A DNA stretch of 7,757 nucleotides from Bacteroidetes bacterium UBA5543 (GTDB taxonomy: Bacteria; Bacteroidota; Bacteroidia; Chitinophagales; Chitinophagaceae), in assembly GCA_002423665.1 (NCBI GenBank), contig DINJ01000189.1, forward strand, positions 5,902-13,658, read 5' to 3'. The notes under the pieces are model-generated. The model did no database searches. It had not been told where the DNA came from and was given only the letters and a program-made list of their open reading frames with translations. A program made the translations under genes and the position numbers. Shown piece after piece: positions 1 to 7,047 of the stretch; position 1 is the first letter of the stretch, and each line of letters begins with the position of its first letter.

Positions 1-1
1 G

Positions 2-469
2 CCTGTCGGCAACGACGACTCTATATGCCAGTACAGCGTCACCGGTCCGATATCCGCAACTGGGGTTAATCTGCGTTGGTATTCTATCCCTGTTGGTGGT
101 GCTGGCAGCTTTACGGCACCTACTCCATCTACAATCACACCCGGCACCTATTACTGGTATGTAAGCCAGCAGATAAACGGATGTGAGAGCGAAAGAGATA
201 CGTTAGAAATTGAAATTGTAACAAAGCCCGCACCGCCACAAGCGGATACTACAGAGTTGTGCCTAAACGTGAACGCTATGCCGTTGACTGCTACAGGGCA
301 GAACCTGCTGTGGTACAGTGTGCCGACAGGCGGCACGGGCAGCCAGGTAGCGCCAACGCCTAATACTTCATTTATAGGCACCAGCTATTATTACGTATCA
401 CAAACCATAGACGGATGCGAAAGCGACAGGGATACACTGTTAGTAATAGTAGATACCACCATCACGGCC
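2..469 (+). repeat. Two tandem Ig-like modules within the surface protein, 234-bp period
   Basis: The Trp codon of the first module core is at 77-79 and the equivalent Trp codon of the second is at 311-313, exactly 234 bases (78 codons) apart. The protein similarity is plain: ATGVNLRWYS against ATGQNLLWYS, and INGCESERDTL against IDGCESDRDTL. The DNA has diverged at many positions, so the duplication is not recent. The first copy may be cut by the window edge, and more copies may lie to the left. Confidence 0.85.
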
Positions 470-1501
470 AGGATCAGCTTGAGCGATTCCATGATTTGCG
501 TGTACGATACGATAACGGTTACACAGACAGGCCAGCTGCCTGACACGAGCATATTTACCTGGGGCTGGAATGGCGGTACCGTGTTATCAGGAGATAGCTC
601 GGGCCCCTATGTCATAAAATGGGATACCGCAGGTACTAAAATTATTACATTGAATGCAGACGACAACGGTTGTAAGGCTAATGATACAATAACACTGGAA
701 GTTTTGCCTCAACCGGAATCATGGTTCAACTTGCCTGCTGAAGCATGTGTTGGTTCAGAGACAATATTTAAACTGGATACAATGCTGCAATACGCGGTAG
801 GTTATAACTGGGTATTAGACCCGCGCGTAGGCATGAAAGATCTTGATACGAGCGGTATGGGCTTCACAATTATGTGGAAAGAACCGGGCGCACATATATT
901 TAGGTTAAATACTGTTTCGCAATATGGATGTATCTCGCCCGAATGGTATGATACTGTAAATGTGAGGAATTACCCATTAGTTAAGATAATGCCCGTAAGC
1001 AGCAATACTATCTGCATCAACAGCACGATAACACTGAAAGCAGAACAGTTGACGGGAGTGTCGAAATTTGAGTGGTCTCCTGCTGAAAAGTTCCTGACGA
1101 ACAACGGTGCGGAAGTGAATGCGAGGATCAGCAGTTCCGGTTACATCAGGCTTACGGCACAAGATGCCTTTGGATGTAAAGGGTCTGATAGCATGTACAT
1201 TGACATTAAACTTTGCTGTAAAGCCATATTGCCAAGTGCATTCTCTCCTAACAAAGATGGCTTGAATGATATGTTTGGCATTATCTCCAACGGACGTTAT
1301 AAAATTTACGATTTCAGGGTGGTGAACAGATACGGCAGGGAGGTATTCAGCACTACCAATCAGAACGACCGATGGGATGGAACCTATAATGGTACGTTGC
1401 AGAGCATGGGTACGTATTACTACTACATCAGGTATAGCTGCGAAGATGATAATGCTGACAATGTAGTAGAAGAACGCGGAGATGTAACGCTGGTGAGGTA
1501 A
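2..1501 (+). CDS. Secreted Ig-like/PKD-like repeat protein with C-terminal CHU_C (type B T9SS sorting) domain, 5' partial
   Basis: The reading frame is open from the left edge, so the true start lies outside the window; 499 residues are visible. Residues 1-150 hold two Ig-like modules with a 78-residue period, each with a WYS...GG.GS...PTP core and an ending of the type YYxVSQxIxGCES.RDTL. Three PKD-like beta-sandwich modules follow, at about 151-235, 236-325 and 326-405, each with a late 'GC' after a hydrophobic strand. Residues about 405-499 match the gliding-motility C-terminal (CHU_C) domain: LPSAFSPNKDGLND, a VVNRYGREVF strand, WDG, then GTYYYYI and a final GDVTLVR. In this family the C-terminal domain directs export through the type IX secretion system, and the repeats act as stalks or adhesion modules on the surface. 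Such proteins often exceed 1000 residues, so most of it may be missing. The ligand cannot be read from the sequence. A terminator follows 18 bases after the stop. Confidence 0.93.
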   Translation, partial: PVGNDDSICQYSVTGPISATGVNLRWYSIPVGGAGSFTAPTPSTITPGTYYWYVSQQINGCESERDTLEIEIVTKPAPPQADTTELCLNVNAMPLTATGQNLLWYSVPTGGTGSQVAPTPNTSFIGTSYYYVSQTIDGCESDRDTLLVIVDTTITARISLSDSMICVYDTITVTQTGQLPDTSIFTWGWNGGTVLSGDSSGPYVIKWDTAGTKIITLNADDNGCKANDTITLEVLPQPESWFNLPAEACVGSETIFKLDTMLQYAVGYNWVLDPRVGMKDLDTSGMGFTIMWKEPGAHIFRLNTVSQYGCISPEWYDTVNVRNYPLVKIMPVSSNTICINSTITLKAEQLTGVSKFEWSPAEKFLTNNGAEVNARISSSGYIRLTAQDAFGCKGSDSMYIDIKLCCKAILPSAFSPNKDGLNDMFGIISNGRYKIYDFRVVNRYGREVFSTTNQNDRWDGTYNGTLQSMGTYYYYIRYSCEDDNADNVVEERGDVTLVR

Positions 1502-1519
1502 AAAAACGAAGTTGATATG

Positions 1520-1545
1520 AAACGCCCTCTTTAGAGGGCGTTTTT
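1520..1545 (+). terminator. Rho-independent terminator
   Basis: AACGCCCTCT at 1521-1530 is perfectly complementary to AGAGGGCGTT at 1533-1542, extended by one A-T pair at 1520/1543. In practice this is an 8-9 bp GC-rich stem closed by a short T-rich loop. It runs into five T residues at 1541-1545. It lies 18 bases after the stop of the surface-protein gene and ends that transcript before the next gene. Confidence 0.92.
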
Positions 1546-1558
1546 CATGCCTGGTATT

Positions 1559-1566
1559 TATTTTTG
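1559..1566 (+). promoter_or_regulatory. Candidate Bacteroidota -7 box (TATTTTTG)
   Basis: TATTTTTG is a full match to the TAnnTTTG -7 consensus of the Bacteroidota housekeeping sigma factor. It follows the terminator of the previous gene, so a new promoter is expected here. It ends only 5 bases before the ATG at 1572, which would put the transcription start at or next to the start codon. No good TTG-type -33 element is seen at the usual distance; that position falls in the terminator hairpin. The call therefore rests on one box. Confidence 0.45.
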
Positions 1567-1571
1567 AAAGA

Positions 1572-3005
1572 ATGAAAGAATTTGCACTGAAAAAGAATCT
1601 CCCCTGGCTTATACTTGGCGCATTGGCAACAGTATTAATTTCTGTAAATGTTATACGCGTGGCCGAGGTGAGCATTACACATGATGAGGCGCTAACTTAT
1701 CAGTGGTATGTCACACACAGCTATGCAGACATTATTACAAACCACCAGCCTACAGCAAACAATCATTTTCTTAATAGCGTATTAGCCAAATTTTTTGTTG
1801 AGCTCTTTACTGATAATGTTTTTTTTCTCCGACTTCCAAGCCTGTTGGCGCATATTGGGTATTTGCTTTTTTCTATACTTATAGCACGGAGGTTGTACAC
1901 CAATGCCTGGTGGGTATTGGCGTGCTTCATGGTGTTACAGCTAAACCCGTTTATGTTCGAATTTTTCGGTCTTTCCAGGGGGTATGGATTATCTATAGCG
2001 TGTATGATGGCAGCAATTATACAATTGCTGAAGTATAAACATACAAAGACAATGCGTGCATTAATATTCATGTACGTTTGGTTATTCCTGTCTGTATTCA
2101 GCAGCCTGTCTATGTTGAATGTTGTATTGGCGTTTACAGCAGTCATATCTGTTTACGGACTTGCGCAGTATAAAGAAAAGTTGGCATTACGCGGGGGTAT
2201 AGCTGCAATAGTGCTTACTGCATTGATACTGCTTGCCATATACGAACCGGTGCGTATACTTATAGAGCGAGGCCAATTTTATTTCGGTGGCGAAACAGGC
2301 TTTGTGCAGGACACGCTTAAAACTTTAATAGGAGAATCATTGTATTTGCCGGAAGAAAGTAAGTTGGGTATTTATTCAGGATGGGTAATTACGCTGCTGA
2401 TAATAATCACAGGCATATATTGGTTAGCAAAAGTATATAGAGAAAAGGATGTGACAAGTACAGGGGTGTTGTTATGGTTGTTGTTGGTTATCCCGGCCCT
2501 TAGTACATTAACACAGCATATACTATTCGGCAACAAGTATCTGATAGAAAGAACCGCGTTGTTTTTTTATCCGTTATTCGCATTATACATTACACACACA
2601 ATTGCTCAAGCTCGTAAAACAGGAAAAATTCTCATCAGTGCATTGCTGATAGTATTGTCTGTAAACTTTTTAAGCAATATTAACCTTAAGTCTGCCAGAA
2701 CATGGGAGTTTGACAGCTATGACAAATGGCTGCTGGACAGGATGATTGCATTGAAAAAAGATGATGGTGAAATAAAAATATACCTGGACGGGTATTTCAC
2801 TCCGGCATTCAGGTATCGTATACCCAGGGAGTATCCTGAAGGAACCTTTGGTTATATTGAGGGCCATAATGAGAAGGCTTATGAGTGGAATGAGTATGAT
2901 TTTTGCCTGATACGTAAAGAAGAAGTACATAAGATACCCACCCATTTTGTATTAGATACAGTTGTTTCCAAGTTAGAGTTTCATTTGTACCGTCGTAAAG
3001 ATTAG
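1572..3005 (+). CDS. Multi-pass membrane protein, GT-C type glycosyltransferase-like (GT39/PMT/ArnT-like)
   Basis: This is a 477-residue integral membrane protein. Residues 10-30 form the first membrane helix. The first outward-facing loop carries THDEA at 36-40, followed by a region containing NNHFLNSVLA. This layout of an acidic pair just after helix 1 is the hallmark of GT-C enzymes, where the Asp is catalytic. Further hydrophobic segments lie near 90-106, 111-130, 138-153, 163-198, 208-224, 268-286, 298-312, 328-346 and 353-370. SRGYGLS (135-141) and NKYLIERTALFFYPL (321-335) are motifs I associate with uncharacterised Bacteroidota members of this class. The last 105 or so residues are soluble and probably periplasmic. 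Known relatives move sugars from polyprenyl-phosphate carriers onto proteins or lipids; donor and acceptor here are unknown. The start follows a -7-like box and no Shine-Dalgarno site is apparent. The gene stands alone after a terminator, and metH follows after 27 bases. Confidence 0.68.
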   Translation: MKEFALKKNLPWLILGALATVLISVNVIRVAEVSITHDEALTYQWYVTHSYADIITNHQPTANNHFLNSVLAKFFVELFTDNVFFLRLPSLLAHIGYLLFSILIARRLYTNAWWVLACFMVLQLNPFMFEFFGLSRGYGLSIACMMAAIIQLLKYKHTKTMRALIFMYVWLFLSVFSSLSMLNVVLAFTAVISVYGLAQYKEKLALRGGIAAIVLTALILLAIYEPVRILIERGQFYFGGETGFVQDTLKTLIGESLYLPEESKLGIYSGWVITLLIIITGIYWLAKVYREKDVTSTGVLLWLLLVIPALSTLTQHILFGNKYLIERTALFFYPLFALYITHTIAQARKTGKILISALLIVLSVNFLSNINLKSARTWEFDSYDKWLLDRMIALKKDDGEIKIYLDGYFTPAFRYRIPREYPEGTFGYIEGHNEKAYEWNEYDFCLIRKEEVHKIPTHFVLDTVVSKLEFHLYRRKD

Positions 3006-3020
3006 CATTATTAAATACCA

Positions 3021-3028
3021 TATTTTTG
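3021..3028 (+). promoter_or_regulatory. Candidate Bacteroidota -7 box (TATTTTTG) before metH
   Basis: TATTTTTG is a full match to TAnnTTTG and is followed by CAGT and then the ATG at 3033. The box ends 4 bases before the start codon, so transcription from it would give an mRNA with almost no leader. No convincing TTG -33 element appears 19-21 bases upstream; the nearest TTTG, at 2984-2987, is too far. It lies in the 27-base gap after the membrane-protein gene, so metH could have its own promoter even though the genes are close. Confidence 0.5.
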
Positions 3029-3032
3029 CAGT

Positions 3033-4055
3033 ATGAATAAAGAACAAAAGCTGCGTGATATACTCAACCAACGTATACTGGTGATAGATGGTGCTATGGG
3101 TACCATGATACAGAGGTATAAGCTTACCGAGGCAGACTATCGTGGTGAAAGGTTTAAAGACTATCCCAGCGACCTGAAAGGTAACAACGACCTGCTGGTG
3201 CTGACACAACCCCAGATAGTGAAGGAGATTCATCGTGAATACCTGGATGCTGGTGCGGATATACTGGAGACAAATACATTCAATGCACAAGCTATATCGC
3301 TGGCGGATTATGATATGCAATCTCTGACATATGAAATGAATGTGGCTGCTGCGAAGCTGGCACGCGAAGCTGTGGATGAATATATGCAGGAACACCCGGG
3401 CACACAGAAATTTGTAGCGAGTGCGATAGGTCCGATGAATAAAACATTATCCCTCTCTCCGGATGTGAATGACCCGGGCTATCGTGCTGTTACTTTCGAT
3501 GAAATAGCAGATGCATATACCGAACAAATAAGTGGACTTGTTGATGGGGGGGCGGATATACTATTGATGGAAACCATCTTCGATACGCTGAATGCCAAAG
3601 CCGCTATTTATGCCATTAATACATATTTTCAGCAAACAGACAAAGAGCGCCTGCCATTGATGATATCAGGTACGATTACCGATGCATCGGGCCGCACGCT
3701 TAGCGGACAGACGCTGGAGGCGTTCTATATCTCCGTGATGCACGCCGAGCCGTTGAGCATTGGTTTGAACTGTTCGCTGGGTGGAAATGAAATGCGTCCT
3801 TATGTAGAAGAGTTGTCTGAGCTGGCTTCCTGCTACATCAGCTGCTACCCCAATGCAGGGCTGCCTAATGCAATGGGCGAGTACGATGAAGAGCCAAAAA
3901 TGACTGCTGATATTGTAAAAAGTTTTGCAGAGCAGGGGTGGGTGAATATAGTAGGAGGCTGCTGCGGCACTACTCCCGACCATATACGTGAGATTGCGAA
4001 AGCTGTGAAAGAATTAAAGCCCAGAAAACTGGAGGAGGTAAAAGAGATAGTATAG
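3033..4055 (+). CDS. metH: Methionine synthase homocysteine-binding module (split MetH, N-terminal part)
   Basis: The 340 residues match the N-terminal homocysteine S-methyltransferase TIM barrel of cobalamin-dependent methionine synthase. [11 protein letters not shown] (17-27) is the family opening, and [13 protein letters not shown] forms an early strand. The Zn ligands that activate the homocysteine thiol are present: Cys247 in GLNCSLGG and Cys310-Cys311 in [11 protein letters not shown], the same numbers as in E. coli MetH. The protein stops there. The methyltetrahydrofolate-, cobalamin- and AdoMet-binding modules of the roughly 1200-residue E. coli enzyme are absent. Separate genes for the two halves are known in Bacteroidota, so this is probably a natural subunit and not a truncation; it should work with a C-terminal partner, cytoplasmically, in the last step of methionine synthesis. 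The partner is not in this window. A stand-alone methyltransferase using another methyl donor (MmuM/BHMT-like) is less likely, given the MetH-like sequence. Confidence 0.92.
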   Translation: MNKEQKLRDILNQRILVIDGAMGTMIQRYKLTEADYRGERFKDYPSDLKGNNDLLVLTQPQIVKEIHREYLDAGADILETNTFNAQAISLADYDMQSLTYEMNVAAAKLAREAVDEYMQEHPGTQKFVASAIGPMNKTLSLSPDVNDPGYRAVTFDEIADAYTEQISGLVDGGADILLMETIFDTLNAKAAIYAINTYFQQTDKERLPLMISGTITDASGRTLSGQTLEAFYISVMHAEPLSIGLNCSLGGNEMRPYVEELSELASCYISCYPNAGLPNAMGEYDEEPKMTADIVKSFAEQGWVNIVGGCCGTTPDHIREIAKAVKELKPRKLEEVKEIV

Positions 4056-4057
4056 CT

Positions 4058-4588
4058 TTACTCATAGAACTGACCGGTATCCAATATATATGCTAAAGTT
4101 GCCCAAGTGGTACCAACAAATTTGTCAATGTCTCGTATGTGGGCAATAAGGCAGGATGTACCACATTCAAGAACCGAATAGGGATCGAGGTTATATAACG
4201 TATTACCTCGTAGTGTAACAACTCCATTGATTCTGAAAAGACTGTCTGTTGTTTGTTCCTTTATTGGGTAATATTCAGCAATGTTAATACGGATGATGTT
4301 CAATACGGAATCTAAGTCATGAGATTCTCTATTATCATCCGAATAAACATTATCGGAATTAATATTAAATTTTGGATCAATTATTTCATTCCATTTTGTA
4401 TCAAATAATGATGGCTCAGTCGTTGCAGTAGATTTGATTAGAAATAAGAAGTTATCAAAGGTCGGAGATAAATGCTGATTAGTAATAATAGCATTATGCA
4501 ATGACAATAAAAAAGCATCATAGCTGAGATGATCCAGCGAGTTTCCTACTTCTAATATTATACATTCGTAGAACTCTTTTATAGTCAT
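4058..4588 (-). CDS. Hypothetical protein, AT-rich, unknown function
   Basis: I do not recognise this 176-residue protein. It has no signal peptide and no membrane helix, and looks like a soluble, acidic, mostly helical cytoplasmic protein. The middle (about 70-95) is rich in Asp, Asn and Ser and is probably a flexible linker. The C-terminal third holds two Cys (142 and 146, a CxxxC spacing) followed by His150, then a hydrophobic end. By hand count, bases 4081-4560 are about 33-34% G+C, against roughly 48-53% in sampled stretches of metH and the receptor gene, which suggests an unusual origin. The ATG lies 6 bases after the stop of the upstream receptor gene, so the two are probably co-transcribed and translationally coupled. 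Its stop is 2 bases from the convergent metH stop, with no terminator hairpin visible between them. The frame is intact and ends cleanly, which supports a real gene, but the role is open. Confidence 0.72.
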   Translation of the reverse strand: MTIKEFYECIILEVGNSLDHLSYDAFLLSLHNAIITNQHLSPTFDNFLFLIKSTATTEPSLFDTKWNEIIDPKFNINSDNVYSDDNRESHDLDSVLNIIRINIAEYYPIKEQTTDSLFRINGVVTLRGNTLYNLDPYSVLECGTSCLIAHIRDIDKFVGTTWATLAYILDTGQFYE

Positions 4589-4594
4589 TAGCTT

Positions 4595-6985
4595 TTATTT
4601 TACGCCGAAGTCAACCCTGTAATAAAACAGTGGTAGAAACCCGAGTTGGTATTGTGTAATAAAAGGATAAGAGCCTTGAGCTGCCAGGTCGTAGTTATAT
4701 GATTGTGACAACACGTTTTTCGTGTTCAGGATATTTACCAGGTCTATGGCGATTTCATGTGTCAGCCTTTTTGCGTTGATACGCACACCCAGTTTTATAT
4801 CCGTTCTGAAATAGTCTTTGAAGTGGAGTGTATTACGCAGCGAATCAATTACTATCATATCTCCGATAACATTGGATGCTGCTACATCAGGCGGAGAATA
4901 CAGCCTGCCACCTGCATAGGTGATTTTCAACCCCGTCAATAGTGTGCTGTTTTTACCCAGCTTGTATTCATACCCGGTCAGCAGGTTGGTAGCGTAGCGG
5001 CCATTGTAGTCGGTGTTGCGATATATTCCGTCGTTACCTTTTGCTTTTGAATCGAACACTGCTGCTGAGAACAATATATAATAGTTCTTAGAAAAGCTTT
5101 TTTCAAAGGTCAGTTCAAAACCATAATTATATCCTGTGCCGCCGTTTACCAAAGTGTCCGGGAACAACCTGCTGAAGTTAGAACCCTGGTTCAGCCCTGA
5201 GAAAGATGAACCTGCTCTTTGTTCTATAGGAACATTGTACAGGTATTGATAATACACTTCGCTGCGCAGACGTAATGCCCTGGAGAAGATATGCTCGTAA
5301 CCCGCAACTGTATGATGGCTACGTGTAAAGTCTATATTGTAGTTGTGCATGGCTGTTGTAGGGTTGGTAGGTAGCACAGCAAAGTATTGGTATAGTGGCT
5401 GCAACTGGCTGTGCAATCCATAACCCAATGTAAATACATTGCTCGCGAAAGTATATTTCATGGCTACTCTAGGTTCCAATGCTTTCGATTGGTTATGTGT
5501 CAGGTATTGGCCATGCAGCCCTGCAGTAAAAGTAAGGGCGTCACTTGGTCTGTATTTATATTGCAGGTACGCTTGCAACAGGTTGGTACCCCCTTGGAAA
5601 TCCAGCCTGTGTTGCCATGTTTGCAATGTAGGCGGATATTGCCTGCTACTATCTATCAGGTTCAGGTGATAATAATTATTGATGATGCCCGCTTTAACGG
5701 TATGCCGGCCCGAAAATTTCTTGTTGATATACCAGTGTGCTACGGTTGAGTTCGTAACAAACTTGTAACCCAGTATATACTTCAATGAATCTACATGGTA
5801 GTTTGCATCACGAAATACCTTATCGTGCCGTGCATGTATATCAGTAGTTGCCTGCGCTACTGTAACTCTTGTATAAGTACTGGGGTTGATGATATAACTG
5901 AACGATGTGCCCAGCACACCCATATTACTACCGAAGTATTGGTCACGGTCAGACTCCCCGTACAGTTCTTCAGGCTGCTCATTGATATTGCTTACAATCA
6001 GGTCTATCTTGCTGAGGCCGCCTATGCCAAAGAAAGAGAGGTTAGCCTTTTTTCCCATCGGGAAGTTTAGTTTCACCGCAGCATCCTGGTAGTTGGGCAC
6101 TGAGTTAGTACCAATCTTGATATTTAAGCCTTCGAACAACTTGAGCGTCGAGTACCGATAAGTAACTAAGAAAGATGATTTGTGTTTGCGGGAGATAGGC
6201 CCTTCCGCAGCGAGCTCAGTGCCGAGGAAACCTAATTGCCCTGTAAATTCATATCTATCTGCATTACCATTACGCATTTTCAAATCGAATACGCCGGCTG
6301 TAGAGTTGCCATATTCAGACGGAAAAGCCCCCATAAAAAAATCGCTGTTGGCGAGCGTCTTATTGTTGAGGATAGTTACCGGCCCACCTGATGTACCAGA
6401 TACTGCAAAGTGGTTAGGGTTTGGAATATCAATATCTTCTAACCTCCAGAGAATACCCTGAGGGGAGTTGCCTCTTACTATAATATCATTGCGCGAATCG
6501 TCTGCACCGAGCACACCTGCAAAGTTGGACGCCATACGTGCAGGGTCAGCACGACTGCCCGCGTAGCGTTCAGTTTCCTGGACGTCAAATGTTTTGGCGC
6601 TTACCAATGCCATTTCATTGATATGGTCGCGACGGTCAGTTATTTCCACCTCATCCAGCTTAGTGGCAGATTCTTCCAAAGACAGGTCCAGCAATACTTC
6701 TTTGGCAGATGTGACTAATACGCCCGGTATGTTTATACTGTTGTAGCCGATGTATGATACTTGTATGGTATGCTTGCCAACAGGGATATTTTTGATAATG
6801 AAATTGCCGTTGTCATCGGTTGCCGTGCCTATCGGGGGGTCAACAGTTGTGACTGCAATCGTAACACCTGTAAGAGGTATTTTCGACTCCTTATCAGTAA
6901 TGTTGCCCTTGATGGTTTGCGTGTATTGAGCAGAACAAAATACGGGTAATATCAGTCCTGTGAGCATCAGCCATATTCTTTGCAT
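4595..6985 (-). CDS. TonB-dependent outer-membrane receptor with CarboxypepD_reg-like domain
   Basis: The 796-residue protein begins with a signal peptide (1-19, hydrophobic core LMLTGLILPVF, cleavage likely after CSA and before Gln20). Residues about 24-105 form a CarboxypepD_reg-like Ig-fold domain, with the typical GxITD..., TDDNGNF and ...SYIGY pattern. DEVEIT at 111-116 is a plausible TonB box. The plug domain follows at about 130-238, with DIIVRGNSPQGILWRLEDIDIPNPNHF and FPSEYGNSTAGVFDLKMRNG. The rest, to the final strand FYYRVDFGVK, alternates aromatic and polar residues as expected of a 22-strand barrel. Such receptors import a bulky substrate with energy from TonB-ExbBD. No SusD-like lipoprotein gene is next to it, so it is not a standard SusCD glycan pair, and no siderophore or vitamin gene indicates the ligand. 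Length and domains are complete. An AT-rich region with an inverted repeat precedes the ATG. Confidence 0.93.
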   Translation of the reverse strand: MQRIWLMLTGLILPVFCSAQYTQTIKGNITDKESKIPLTGVTIAVTTVDPPIGTATDDNGNFIIKNIPVGKHTIQVSYIGYNSINIPGVLVTSAKEVLLDLSLEESATKLDEVEITDRRDHINEMALVSAKTFDVQETERYAGSRADPARMASNFAGVLGADDSRNDIIVRGNSPQGILWRLEDIDIPNPNHFAVSGTSGGPVTILNNKTLANSDFFMGAFPSEYGNSTAGVFDLKMRNGNADRYEFTGQLGFLGTELAAEGPISRKHKSSFLVTYRYSTLKLFEGLNIKIGTNSVPNYQDAAVKLNFPMGKKANLSFFGIGGLSKIDLIVSNINEQPEELYGESDRDQYFGSNMGVLGTSFSYIINPSTYTRVTVAQATTDIHARHDKVFRDANYHVDSLKYILGYKFVTNSTVAHWYINKKFSGRHTVKAGIINNYYHLNLIDSSRQYPPTLQTWQHRLDFQGGTNLLQAYLQYKYRPSDALTFTAGLHGQYLTHNQSKALEPRVAMKYTFASNVFTLGYGLHSQLQPLYQYFAVLPTNPTTAMHNYNIDFTRSHHTVAGYEHIFSRALRLRSEVYYQYLYNVPIEQRAGSSFSGLNQGSNFSRLFPDTLVNGGTGYNYGFELTFEKSFSKNYYILFSAAVFDSKAKGNDGIYRNTDYNGRYATNLLTGYEYKLGKNSTLLTGLKITYAGGRLYSPPDVAASNVIGDMIVIDSLRNTLHFKDYFRTDIKLGVRINAKRLTHEIAIDLVNILNTKNVLSQSYNYDLAAQGSYPFITQYQLGFLPLFYYRVDFGVK

Positions 6986-6997
6986 AGCAGCATTGTT

Positions 6998-7016
6998 GAA
7001 GTATTAAATATACTTC
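6998..7016. promoter_or_regulatory. Perfect inverted repeat upstream of the TonB-dependent receptor (candidate operator)
   Basis: GAAGTAT (6998-7004) and ATACTTC (7010-7016) are perfect inverted 7-bp arms around TAAAT. The repeat lies 13-31 bases upstream of the receptor ATG on the - strand. It overlaps TATATTTA (- strand, 7012-7005), a one-mismatch match to the TAnnTTTG -7 box. A dimeric regulator bound here would block such a promoter. A weak terminator for the upstream pirin gene is less likely because the arms are AT-rich and no T tract follows. Confidence 0.4.
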
Positions 7017-7047
7017 ATTTAAATAATGTTGTATGCAAGTAGTATTT

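Noticed and set aside
257..1501. A gene starting at TTG 257 for the surface protein
   Set aside because: The same frame is open without a stop back to base 2 and encodes a matching upstream Ig-like module, so 257 is internal and the gene is a 5' partial.
977..1675. A 232-residue open frame on the - strand
   Set aside because: It is antisense to the conserved CHU_C domain and crosses the terminator; its protein resembles no family and its composition is that of a shadow frame.
3033..4055. A frameshifted or truncated full-length metH
   Set aside because: The protein ends at the natural domain boundary after the Zn-binding Cys pair, and no frame downstream encodes pterin or cobalamin modules; a split gene explains it better.
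4020..4075. A bidirectional terminator between the convergent metH and unknown genes
   Set aside because: I could find only a 4-bp complementarity (AGTA/TACT) and no T-rich tract next to a stable stem, so no terminator is called.
5411..5749. Open frames on the + strand inside the receptor gene, including others at 5795-6070 and 6180-6461
   Set aside because: They are antisense to the beta-barrel coding region and show no recognisable domain or upstream signal; they are overlaps from the receptor's codon pattern.
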